Source: UBA877 sp035506155
GTDB taxonomy: Bacteria; Chloroflexota; Anaerolineae; Anaerolineales; Villigracilaceae
Assembly: GCA_035506155.1 (NCBI GenBank)
Contig: DATJPX010000103.1
Coordinates: 1-20,389 of the forward strand
Length of the DNA: 20,389 nt
Direction of reading: 5' to 3'
The position numbers were made by a program, and so were the translations under genes. Below are positions 14,373 to 20,389 of this stretch, piece after piece. Position 1 is the first letter of the stretch, and every line of letters begins with the position of its first letter. A model generated the notes under the pieces. The model did not search any database, was not told the origin of the DNA, and was given only the letters and a program-made list of their open reading frames with translations.

Positions 14373-14411
14373 TGTTTTCGCGCAATTTAATCGGAAATTA
14401 ATATTATATTT

Positions 14412-14445
14412 AAAAAATTGGAGCGGACTTTTGCCCGCTCCAATT
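14412..14445 (-). terminator. Intrinsic terminator of the COG2403-like gene
   Basis: Arms 14416-14426 and 14435-14445 (core TTGGAGCGG / CCGCTCCAA as read on the plus strand with an eight-base loop) pair over about 11 bp, followed on the minus strand by a T-run (14412-14417). It lies about 26 bases after the gene's stop. Confidence 0.87.
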
Positions 14446-14470
14446 CCGATTTACCCAATCAATCCAGGAG

Positions 14471-15796
14471 TCACTTCTTTTTCCCGAACTTCTTCTTCAA
14501 AATATCTTCCAGGGTCGGCTGGCCGATCTCCTGCAGCTCGTAGCGCACGCGCTGGTAGGGCTTGGTGATCTTGATGACGCGGGTCAGGTCGATCGGCGTA
14601 CCGACGATGACCATGTCCACGTCCGCCTTCTTGATGGTGGCTTCCAGGTCCTTCATCTGCTGGGCGCCGTAGCCCATGGCCGGCAGGATCGGGCCGGTCT
14701 TGGGATACTTCTGGTAGGTGGCAGCGATCGACTTGACCGCGAACGGCCGCGGGTCGACGATCTCCTTGGCGCCGAAGCGCTTGGCGGCCACGTAGCCAGC
14801 GCCGTAGGCCATCTCGCCGTGGGTCAGGGTCGGGCCGTCCTCGATCACCAGGACGCGCTTGCCCTGGATCTGCTCGGGATGGTCGACGAAGAGCGGCGAG
14901 GCGGCTTCGATGACGGTCGCCTTCGGGTTGAGCGTGCGCAGGTTCTCGCGGACCTTAATGACCGCCTGCGGGTCAGCCGTGTCGACCTTGTTGATGACGA
15001 TCACGTCCGCGTCCCGGGCGTTGACCTCGCCGGGATGGTAGCTGGACTCGTGGCCGGGGCGATGCGGGTCGGCAACGACGATCTTCAGGTCCGAGACGTA
15101 GAAAGAGAAGTCGTTGTTGCCGCCGTCCCACAGGACGATGTCGACTTCCTTCTCGGCCTGGCGCAGGATCTTCTCGTAGTCCACACCGGCGTAGACGATC
15201 ACGCCGTTGTCGATGTGCGGTTCGTACTCCTCGCGCTCCTCGATGGTGCACTCGTGCTTGTCGAGGTCGGCATAGGTGGCGAAGCGCTGCACTTCCTGCT
15301 TGACCAGGTCTCCATACGGCATTGGATGTCGGATCGCGGCCACCTTGTAACCCATCTCCCGCAGGATCAGCGAGACACGCCGGGTGGTCTGGGACTTGCC
15401 CGAGCCGGTTCGGACGGCGCAGACCGAGACGACCGGCTTGGTCGACTTGACCTGGGTGAGCTTCTCGCCCATCAGGCGGAAGTCCGCCCCAGCCGCCAGG
15501 ACCATCGAAGCCTTGTGCATGACCACTTCGTGGGGGACGTCGGAGTAGGCGAAGACCACCTGGTCGACTTTGAGGTCCTTGATCAGCTTGAGCAGGTCGC
15601 TCTCGGCGTAGATCGGGATGCCCTTCGGGTACATCTTGCCGGCCAACTGCTTCGGGTAGGTGCGGCCTTCGATGTCGGGGATTTGGGTCGCAGTGAAAGC
15701 CACCACTTCATAGTCCGGGTTGTCGCGGAAGAAGACGTTGAAGTTGTGGAAGTCGCGCCCGGCGGCGCCCATGATGAGGGTACGGACTGGGGACAT
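14471..15796 (-). CDS. Cyclic 2,3-diphosphoglycerate synthetase-like P-loop GTPase (COG2403)
   Basis: The 441-residue product resembles the COG2403 'predicted GTPase' family, whose archaeal members are annotated as cyclic 2,3-diphosphoglycerate synthetase. Residues 1-115 form an N-terminal Rossmann-like domain starting RTLIMGAAGRDFHNFN. The nucleotide domain has Walker A VRTGSGKSQTTRR at 128-140, a WDGGNNDF segment at 223-230, DPHRPGHE at 243-250 and NKVD at 269-272. A long C-terminal domain ends in a lysine-rich tail. AAGGAG lies seven bases before the ATG. It is 179 bases downstream of argS with its own terminator after it. In archaea the product is a thermoprotectant; a bacterial homologue may have another role, so only the family is claimed. 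Confidence 0.8.
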   Translation of the reverse strand: MSPVRTLIMGAAGRDFHNFNVFFRDNPDYEVVAFTATQIPDIEGRTYPKQLAGKMYPKGIPIYAESDLLKLIKDLKVDQVVFAYSDVPHEVVMHKASMVLAAGADFRLMGEKLTQVKSTKPVVSVCAVRTGSGKSQTTRRVSLILREMGYKVAAIRHPMPYGDLVKQEVQRFATYADLDKHECTIEEREEYEPHIDNGVIVYAGVDYEKILRQAEKEVDIVLWDGGNNDFSFYVSDLKIVVADPHRPGHESSYHPGEVNARDADVIVINKVDTADPQAVIKVRENLRTLNPKATVIEAASPLFVDHPEQIQGKRVLVIEDGPTLTHGEMAYGAGYVAAKRFGAKEIVDPRPFAVKSIAATYQKYPKTGPILPAMGYGAQQMKDLEATIKKADVDMVIVGTPIDLTRVIKITKPYQRVRYELQEIGQPTLEDILKKKFGKKK

Positions 15797-15975
15797 AAAT
15801 GAACTCCTTGACAGAAAAGATGAATATCAGCCAGGTTCTTCTTATCAGTGCGGTAGCCGCTGCTCGGGCAACGGCGAGGAGGCTCCTGCGCTTTTTCGGA
15901 GCTCCTGTGCCTACTCTGGCATCCTGCACTGAAGCAGGAACCCGCTGATTTTCGCTCTGACCATCGGCCAGTGCG

Positions 15976-17748
15976 TCACATCACTTCTGGGGCTGTGATG
16001 CCCAAAAGCGCCAAGGCATTGGCAAGCGTATATTTGGTCGCTGCGACCAGCCGGAGCCGGGCGTCCCGGACCTGCGGCTCGGCCTGAACGACCGGGCAGG
16101 CATCGTAGAAGCCGGCAAAGGCTTTGGCGATGTCGTAGGCGATGGTGGCAATGACCAGCGGCTTGTACTCGGCCGCGGCCCGCTGCACCTCGCCGGGGAA
16201 ACGGGAAAGCAGGTCGATCAACTCGACCTCAGCGGGATTCAAGGGATAAGCGAAAGAAGAAGCCGGCAGGTTCGCCGGATCGGCGCCCGCCTTGCGCAGG
16301 ATCGAGTTACAACGCACGTGGGCGTACTGGATGTACGGAGCAGCCTGCCCGTTGAAGTCCAGGGCGGCCTGCCAGTCGAAGGTGACCAGCTTGGTATTCT
16401 CCCGGGCCAGGACGGGATACTTCAGGGCTCCCAGCCCGACCGCCTTCGCCACGCTCTCGAGCTGTTCTTCGGTCAGGGAAGGATTCTTCTTCTGCGCTTC
16501 GGCTTTCGCCCGGGCCGTGGCTTCCCGCAGCAAGTCTTCCATCAGGACGACGGTCCCCTCCCGGGAGGACATGACCACGTTCCCGGGCAGGGTCACCAGC
16601 TCGTAGGCCACATGAACGCACTTCTTGGCTTCCTCGTGGCCGGCGATCTCCAGGATCTTGAAGACCTGGGTGAAATGCAGGGATTGACGCACGTCGACGA
16701 TATAGATGGAGCGCGTCAGGTTCGGGTAATCCCGGAACTTGTGCAAGACCAGCGCCAGGTCCTCGGTGGCGTACAGGGCGGTCCCGTCCGAGCGCAGGAT
16801 GACGGTCGTGCGGTACTGTTCCTTGGTCAGGCCGAGGACCTCGTCGATCTTGACCACCACTGCCCCCCCCTCCGGGCGTTCATCGGTGGCAATGCCGCGC
16901 TTGACCAACTCCTCGACCAGCGCCTTGCCGGGCTGCTCTTCTTCGCTGTTGAAATAGTATTTATCGAAGCGGATGTCCAGGGCGGCGTACATCTGGCGGA
17001 AGCCTTCCAGCGACCACTCGCGGGTCTTCTCCCAGAGCGAAACGATCTCAGGGTCGCGCTGGTCCCAGCGGGCGTAGACGGCCCGCACTTCGGCTTCCAG
17101 GTCGGGAGTCTCTTCGAGGCGGCGGCTGGCATCCGCGTAGACCTTGCCCATCCACTGGGTGATATCGGTCTCGGGCTCCTCGCCGTTGTGGTATTTCAGG
17201 TAGGCCCACAGCCACTTGATGACGTGCAGGCCCATGTCGCCGGGATAGTTGGCCCGGATCACATCGTAGCCGGCGAACTCGATGATCCGGGCGAGGGCAT
17301 CGCCCAGAATGGCCGAGCGCAGGTGGCCGACGTGAAAGGCTTTATGGGTGTTGGGCTGGGAGAACTCGACCATGACGCGCTGCCCGGTGGCCGGTCCGGA
17401 CCCGAAGCGGGTCTTCCCGTCCAGGACGGTTTCGACGACCCGGCGGGCATACTCGGCAGTGTCGAAGTACAAATTGAGATAGCCTTTGAGCGCCTCGACG
17501 TGACTGATCCCGGGCAGCTTTCCGACCTGCGCCTTGACCGCTTCTGCAATTTCCTGGGCGCGCTGCGGGACGACGACCTCCTTCCCGGCGCGGGCCTCGG
17601 CTGCCGCGGTGGCGAAAAACGAGGTGGAGAAACCCCATTCGCCGCTGAAGGGAATTGGCTTCCACTCCAGCGCGGCAAGAGGGATATCCTGGGTCTCGCA
17701 GTACGATCTTATCTTTGCTTCGATGGTTTGCTGTTCGGTCTGGAACAT
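15976..17748 (-). CDS. argS: Arginyl-tRNA synthetase
   Basis: Class I synthetase that charges tRNA-Arg. The 590-residue length is normal. Residues 1-110 form the ArgRS-specific N-terminal additional domain. VEFSQPNTHKAFHVGHLRSA at 127-146 contains the HIGH-type motif (HVGH 139-142). The KMSKS-equivalent loop is VVMSSREGTVV at 391-401, with SSREG in place of the canonical lysine-bearing sequence, as is usual in many ArgRS. Residues about 460-590 are the DALR anticodon-binding domain (PYIQYAHVRCNSILRK onward, ending LLGITAPEVM). ATG 17748 starts MFQTEQQTIEAKIR; the ribosome site is weak (GAGCGAG). A -10 lies 17 bases upstream of the ATG. Confidence 0.97.
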   Translation of the reverse strand: MFQTEQQTIEAKIRSYCETQDIPLAALEWKPIPFSGEWGFSTSFFATAAAEARAGKEVVVPQRAQEIAEAVKAQVGKLPGISHVEALKGYLNLYFDTAEYARRVVETVLDGKTRFGSGPATGQRVMVEFSQPNTHKAFHVGHLRSAILGDALARIIEFAGYDVIRANYPGDMGLHVIKWLWAYLKYHNGEEPETDITQWMGKVYADASRRLEETPDLEAEVRAVYARWDQRDPEIVSLWEKTREWSLEGFRQMYAALDIRFDKYYFNSEEEQPGKALVEELVKRGIATDERPEGGAVVVKIDEVLGLTKEQYRTTVILRSDGTALYATEDLALVLHKFRDYPNLTRSIYIVDVRQSLHFTQVFKILEIAGHEEAKKCVHVAYELVTLPGNVVMSSREGTVVLMEDLLREATARAKAEAQKKNPSLTEEQLESVAKAVGLGALKYPVLARENTKLVTFDWQAALDFNGQAAPYIQYAHVRCNSILRKAGADPANLPASSFAYPLNPAEVELIDLLSRFPGEVQRAAAEYKPLVIATIAYDIAKAFAGFYDACPVVQAEPQVRDARLRLVAATKYTLANALALLGITAPEVM

Positions 17749-17765
17749 GGTCGCTCGCTCGGGAA

Positions 17766-17788
17766 ATTATATCATCCCCAAAGGGGAT
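17766..17788 (-). promoter_or_regulatory. argS -10 element with adjoining palindrome
   Basis: TATAAT (17766-17771, minus strand) is followed by 17 bases to the argS ATG. Immediately upstream lies ATCCCC AAA GGGGAT (17774-17788), a perfect 6-bp inverted repeat in the -10/-35 spacer, where a repressor could bind. No consensus -35 is seen at 17 bases (AATCAT). Confidence 0.5.
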
Positions 17789-17827
17789 ATGATTCCAAAT
17801 CTTAAAGGACGCAGGCATCCGCCGCAG

Positions 17828-17864
17828 AAACAAAACGGGAGGCCCGACGTTCCGGGCGCTCCCG
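17828..17864 (-). terminator. Intrinsic terminator of rpsT
   Basis: Arms 17836-17846 and 17853-17864 form an 11-bp GC stem with one bulged base and a six-base loop; on the minus strand TTTTGTTT follows (17828-17835). It begins 32 bases after the rpsT stop and lies upstream of the argS promoter. Confidence 0.87.
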
Positions 17865-17896
17865 CAAATGGTTTTTGCAAGCCGCGAACGATAGGA

Positions 17897-18388
17897 CTAC
17901 TTTTTCGCAGCAGGTTTCTTGGCGGCCGTGGCCGGCTTCTTGGCAGGCGTGGCGGCCGGTTCCTTCTTGGCAGCGGCTTTCTTCGCCGGGGCCTTCTTCG
18001 TCTCGGCCTTCGGTTCGGCAGCTGCTTCCGCCTTCGGCTCGGCCTTGGCGGTCCGTTTGCGCGGGGCGGCCTTCTCGGCTTCCGGTTCGGCGACGGATTC
18101 AGCCTTGACGGGCTCTTCAACCTTGGCCGGGACCATCTTGCCGAACGCCTTCATCAGACGGCTCTTGCGGCGGGCGGCGTTGTTCTTGTGAATGACGCCC
18201 TTCTCGGCGGCCTTGTCCAAGGCGCTGATCGCTTTCTTCAGCTCGGCCTGCGACTCGGGGGCGCCGGCGTCGATATTCGTGCGGGCACTCTTGACAGCAA
18301 TGCGGGCAGTACCGCGATAAACACGGTTGCGCAGACGACGCTTGTCGTTCTGGCGGTTACGCTTGATTTGAGACTTGATGTTAGCCAC
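17897..18388 (-). CDS. rpsT: 30S ribosomal protein S20 with long Lys/Ala/Pro-rich C-terminal extension
   Basis: Small-subunit protein that binds 16S rRNA. Residues 1-88 are a full S20 (MANIKSQIKRNRQNDKRRLR, later GVIHKNNAARRKSRLMKAF), the usual family length being about 85-90. Residues 89-163 are an added low-complexity tail, first acidic/mixed (EEPVKAESVAEPEAEK), then histone H1-like (repeats of KKAPAKK and KKPA types). Such tails occur on some ribosomal and nucleoid proteins of GC-rich bacteria and probably contact RNA or DNA; the role here is inferred. The start is GTG at 18388, with GGAGG six bases upstream. It has its own promoter and terminator. Confidence 0.95.
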   Translation of the reverse strand: MANIKSQIKRNRQNDKRRLRNRVYRGTARIAVKSARTNIDAGAPESQAELKKAISALDKAAEKGVIHKNNAARRKSRLMKAFGKMVPAKVEEPVKAESVAEPEAEKAAPRKRTAKAEPKAEAAAEPKAETKKAPAKKAAAKKEPAATPAKKPATAAKKPAAKK

Positions 18389-18428
18389 TTACGTCCTCCG
18401 GAAAATAAATCCTAATGTACGGCGGGTT

Positions 18429-18457
18429 ATTTTACTTGAGGGTGGAGATTCTGTCCA
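18429..18457 (-). promoter_or_regulatory. Promoter of rpsT
   Basis: TGGACA (18452-18457) and TAAAAT (18429-18434), 17 bases apart on the minus strand, each match consensus at 5/6. Predicted start is near 18422, about 34 bases before the GTG start codon. Confidence 0.75.
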
Positions 18458-18488
18458 GTTGTTTAGCGGGGTGATTTGTTAAAGAAAT

Positions 18489-18552
18489 GGGCACGCATCC
18501 CTGACGGCGCGTGCCCTGGGAGGAAAGGAGGGACCGGTGAGACCGGTCCCTC
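18489..18552 (-). terminator. Two hairpins after the rubrerythrin gene, terminator region
   Basis: First, 18528-18538 pairs with 18542-18552 over 11 bp with a three-base loop, starting eight bases after the stop. Second, 18489-18496 (GGGCACGC) pairs with 18509-18516 (GCGTGCCC) over 8 bp and is followed on the minus strand by the T-rich ATTTCTTTAAC. The second is the more terminator-like; the first lacks a T-run and may protect the mRNA end. Confidence 0.65.
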
Positions 18553-18560
18553 TCCGGGTG

Positions 18561-19064
18561 CTAAGCGACCTTCTCGAATTTCTCGGCGGGCGTGGAGCAG
18601 ACCGGGCACTTCTCGGTCATCGGACCTTCATGGGTGAAACCGCAGACCGGGCAAACATAATACTCGGTCGCCGGAAGGTCCTTGCCCTTGCCGAAGAATT
18701 CGGCTGCCTTTCGATAGAGCATTTCGTGGATCTTCTCCACTTCCAGGGCCCACTTGAAGGAACGGCTGGCGCGCTTCTCACCTTCGGCCTCGGCTTCGGC
18801 CAGCATGGGCGGGTACATCGAAACGACTTCGTAATTCTCGCCGCCGATGGCTGCCTGCAGGTTCTCGGCCGTTCCACCAACTCCGTCCATCGCCCGCAGG
18901 TGATTGTGGGCATGGACCGTCTCGGCGGCAGCCGCGGCGCGGAAAAGCCGGGCGATCTGGGGGAAACCTTCTTCCTCTGCTTTCTTTGCGAAGGCCAGGT
19001 ACTTGCGATTGGCCTGGGATTCACCGGCAAAAGCCGCTTTCAGATTATCGATAGTCTTGGACAT
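18561..19064 (-). CDS. Rubrerythrin
   Basis: Non-haem di-iron peroxidase that reduces hydrogen peroxide in anaerobes and microaerophiles. The 167-residue product has a ferritin-like four-helix domain with the expected ligands: Glu14 in GESQANRKY, Glu48-x2-His51 in AETVHAH, Glu79 in NYEVVS and Glu110-x2-His113 in EVEKIHEM. A C-terminal rubredoxin-like domain follows, with CPVC at 138-141 and CPVC at 153-156 binding a single iron. All ligands are present. The ATG at 19064 (MSKTIDNL) has AAGGAG six bases upstream and is preferred over a longer frame from 19121. A 10-bp palindrome, CTTATATAAG (19074-19083), overlaps the ribosome site. No PerR box was recognised. Its presence implies some oxidative-stress defence in an organism that is probably anaerobic or microaerophilic. 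Confidence 0.95.
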   Translation of the reverse strand: MSKTIDNLKAAFAGESQANRKYLAFAKKAEEEGFPQIARLFRAAAAAETVHAHNHLRAMDGVGGTAENLQAAIGGENYEVVSMYPPMLAEAEAEGEKRASRSFKWALEVEKIHEMLYRKAAEFFGKGKDLPATEYYVCPVCGFTHEGPMTEKCPVCSTPAEKFEKVA

Positions 19065-19209
19065 TTTTGGCTCCTTATATAAGAATTCCTCTACATTTCC
19101 ATTAAAGCATATCCCCTTCATTTCTCGACGGTGAAATGGTCATCATTCGCGGGTGATAAACCTCCTCAATTTGTGATACCCGGCACGAAAAGAATTTTTC
19201 CCGCCGAGA

Positions 19210-19238
19210 TTGACTCATCCGTCAAGAGACGGTATGAT
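19210..19238 (+). promoter_or_regulatory. Promoter of rnpB
   Basis: TTGACT (19210-19215) and TATGAT (19233-19238) are 17 bases apart, each 5/6 to consensus. The predicted start near 19245 coincides with the 5' end of the RNase P RNA fold. Confidence 0.85.
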
Positions 19239-19244
19239 ACCCCC

Positions 19245-19645
19245 GTCTTCAGGCTGGCCGGACGGTCGCGGCTCCATGCTTCGGCAAGGGGTCGAGGAAA
19301 GTCCGCACTCCAGAGAGCACGGCGCCGGGGAAACCCCGGGACGGGGCAACCTGCCGGAACAGGGCCACAGAAACAGACTGCCGCCGAAAACCCCTTCGGG
19401 ATGTTCGGCGGCGATGGTGAAAAGGTGGCGTAAGAGACCACCGGCGTCCGCAGCAATGTGGGCGGCCAGGTAACCCCCGCCGGGAGCAAGGCCAAACAGG
19501 GATGAGAAGCTGCTCGCTTCGCGATCAGTCCCGGGTAGGCTGCACAGAGAGATGACCGCCCAGGCAAAAGGTCCGGGATGACACCGCAAGGCGTAAACCG
19601 GCTCCCTCCGCCAGACAGAATGCGGCTTATAGGCTGGCCTGAGGA
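19245..19645 (+). ncRNA. rnpB: RNase P RNA, bacterial type A-like
   Basis: Catalytic RNA that removes the 5' leader of pre-tRNAs. The conserved P4-forming segment GAGGAAAGTCCG is at 19294-19305, and its partner region ACAGAATGCGGCTTATAGG is near 19615-19633. The ends pair as helix P1: TCAGGC (19249-19254) with GCCTGA (19637-19642). Internal conserved blocks such as the GGTAACCCC loop region (about 19470) and the AACAGGG/GAGA segments are present. About 400 bases is normal. The 3' end is approximate. Open reading frames crossing this stretch are not genes. Confidence 0.96.
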
Positions 19646-19740
19646 TGATTCGTCAAATCCTGCGAACTGCGGAGATGCATGCAGCCAAGCCTAGCACCAG
19701 GAATGTCCTTGTTTGTATCTATCCCCAGCCCGCAAGTCGG

Positions 19741-19765
19741 CGGAAAAAAGGCAGAACGTTTTCCG
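19741..19765 (+). terminator. Possible weak terminator hairpin after rnpB
   Basis: CGGAAAA (19741-19747) pairs with TTTTCCG (19759-19765) around an 11-base loop; the stem is short and half A/T, and the following TCTTGACCTT is only modestly T-rich. It lies about 95 bases beyond the rnpB end. The rest of 19646-19773 shows no gene or other element I can support. Confidence 0.3.
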
Positions 19766-19773
19766 TCTTGACC

Positions 19774-19802
19774 TTGTATGGACGGAATGCCTTTGGTATA
19801 AT
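19774..19802 (+). promoter_or_regulatory. Promoter of the tRNA-tuf operon
   Basis: TTGTAT (19774-19779), 17 bases, TATAAT (19797-19802), with TGG before the -10 forming an extended -10 (TGnTATAAT). Predicted start is near 19809, some 23 bases before the first tRNA. Confidence 0.75.
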
Positions 19803-19831
19803 TGGCCCGCTTAAGCCGGGAAAGGGCGCTT

Positions 19832-19904
19832 GCCGACGTAGCTCAATCGGCAGAGCAACCGCCTTGTAAGTGGTAGGTTATGGGTTCAATTCCCATCGTC
19901 GGCT
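19832..19904 (+). tRNA. tRNA-Thr (anticodon TGT)
   Basis: Cloverleaf with acceptor GCCGACG / CGTCGGC, D arm GCTCAATCGGCAGAGC, anticodon stem ACCGC / GTGGT with loop CTTGTAA (anticodon TGT, reading ACA-type Thr codons), and T arm TGGGTTCAATTCCCA. The discriminator is T and CCA is not encoded. It is the first of three tRNAs preceding tuf. Confidence 0.96.
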
Positions 19905-20002
19905 TTGATCGTTGACAACACCCACCCGTTATCGGTTCGTCGGTTGGCCTCATCCCAGGATGGGACCAAGCGACCAGCTCACGAACGGCTGGAAGACAAG
20001 AT

Positions 20003-20085
20003 GGGCAGTTACCCAAGTGGCCAAAGGGGACTGACTGTAAATCAGTTGGCAGACGCCTTCGGAGGTTCGAATCCTTCACTGCCCA
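20003..20085 (+). tRNA. tRNA-Tyr (anticodon GTA)
   Basis: Class II tRNA of about 83 bases. Acceptor GGGCAGT / ACTGCCC, anticodon stem ACTGA / TCAGT with loop CTGTAAA (anticodon GTA), and a long variable arm (about TGGCAGACGCCTTC) as expected for bacterial tRNA-Tyr. The T arm has GGTTCGAATCC. The discriminator is A; CCA is not encoded. The 98 bases between it and the preceding tRNA hold no recognised feature. Confidence 0.95.
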
Positions 20086-20137
20086 CCTTTTATTAAATGC
20101 CCGCCGCCGGAAGCGACGGCCCGGCATGCAACGAAGC

Positions 20138-20210
20138 GCCCTCATAGCTCAGTCGGTAGAGCACGTTCTTGGTAAGAACGGGGTCATGGGTTCAAATCCC
20201 ATTGAGGGCT
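20138..20210 (+). tRNA. tRNA-Thr (anticodon GGT)
   Basis: Acceptor GCCCTCA / TGAGGGC, D arm GCTCAGTCGGTAGAGC, anticodon stem CGTTC / GAACG with loop TTGGTAA (anticodon GGT) and T arm TGGGTTCAAATCCCA. The discriminator is T and CCA is not encoded. It lies 39 bases before the tuf ATG. The 52-base spacer before it folds into a GC hairpin (around 20097-20128) and does not contain a further tRNA. Confidence 0.96.
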
Positions 20211-20249
20211 TCGTGACCAGAGACATCGTATTCGGAAGGAGAAATAAAC

Positions 20250-20389
20250 ATGGCGAAGCAGAAGTACGAACGAACGAAGCCGCACATGAACGTAGGGACG
20301 ATGGGGCACATCGACCACGGGAAGACGACGTTGACGGCGGCGATCACGAAATACAGCCAGATGTTGGGGAAGGCGCAATTCCGGGCGTA
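20250..20389 (+). CDS. tuf: Elongation factor Tu, N-terminal fragment
   Basis: The first 46 codons read MAKQKYERTKPHMNVGTMGH, then IDHGKTTLTAAITKY, the conserved EF-Tu start with P-loop GHIDHGKT (GHVDHGKT in most). EF-Tu delivers aminoacyl-tRNA to the ribosome. AAGGAG lies eight bases before the ATG. It is the last gene of a tRNA-Thr, tRNA-Tyr, tRNA-Thr, tuf transcription unit and runs off the right edge. Codon choice in the visible part is strongly G-ending: all six Thr are ACG, all four Gly are GGG, and all five Ala are GCG, unlike the C-ending preference in obg. Confidence 0.96.
   Translation, partial: MAKQKYERTKPHMNVGTMGHIDHGKTTLTAAITKYSQMLGKAQFRA

Noticed and set aside
15797..15975. Possible riboswitch or terminator between argS and the COG2403-like gene
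   Set aside because: Only small hairpins (for example CCTGC/GCAGG) and a CAGGAGC direct repeat are visible; no T-run and no known leader motif.
16318..17805. 495-codon plus-strand ORF opposite argS
   Set aside because: Antisense shadow of argS, whose motifs are intact.
19131..19589. ORFs on both strands across the RNase P RNA
   Set aside because: The stretch is rnpB by conserved blocks and end pairing; the ORFs have no ribosome sites or protein character.

Overview
The window looks like a GC-rich bacterial chromosome segment made of ordinary, mostly vertically inherited genes (obg, argS, rpsT, rnpB, a tRNA-tuf cluster) mixed with accessory cassettes. The combination of a B12-binding CarH-type regulator beside crtI/crtB, a COG2403 (cyclic 2,3-diphosphoglycerate synthetase-like) protein, a secreted Ig-repeat protein ending in a sortase domain, and an S20 protein with a lysine/alanine/proline-rich tail suggests a Chloroflexota (Anaerolineae-like) organism. 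That assignment is inference from gene content; no database search was possible. No insertion sequence, phage gene or CRISPR array was found.

Region 1 (1-4931) is a carotenoid locus. On the minus strand lie crtI, crtB, an unrecognised polytopic membrane protein rich in membrane histidines, and the first codons of a short-chain dehydrogenase. Divergent from crtI is a MerR-family protein with the two signature motifs of CarH/LitR adenosylcobalamin photoreceptors. The 205-base spacer holds a fully consensus sigma-70 promoter for crtI, a back-to-back promoter for the regulator, and three phased 11-bp repeats between and over the -35 elements. The simplest reading is a light- and B12-controlled carotenoid switch.

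Region 2 (5012-6274) is obg with its own intrinsic terminator and a -10 element so close to the ATG that its mRNA may be leaderless. Region 3 (6323-10881) is a five-gene plus-strand operon led by a PadR repressor: a HemG/flavodoxin-like protein, a two-domain iron-sulfur-flavoprotein-like reductase, a membrane-anchored S33-type alpha/beta hydrolase and a small polytopic membrane protein. Spacings are 10, 12, -4 and -4 bases. A 14-bp-arm palindrome sits inside the last gene. A 41-codon single-helix membrane ORF follows.

Region 4 (11166-14372) is one minus-strand gene encoding a secreted protein of about 1,020 residues: five near-identical ~111-residue Ig-like repeats, a diverged sixth, a Cys-containing module and a C-terminal sortase with His, Cys and Arg in place. 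Its leader holds a terminator-like hairpin between promoter and ribosome binding site. Region 5 (14412-19064) is a minus-strand housekeeping run: the COG2403 P-loop protein, argS, rpsT and rubrerythrin, most with recognisable promoters or terminators.

Region 6 (19210-20389), plus strand, has RNase P RNA with a clear promoter, then tRNA-Thr(TGT), tRNA-Tyr(GTA), tRNA-Thr(GGT) and the start of tuf, a layout resembling the E. coli thrU-tyrU-glyT-thrT-tufB operon without the glycine tRNA.
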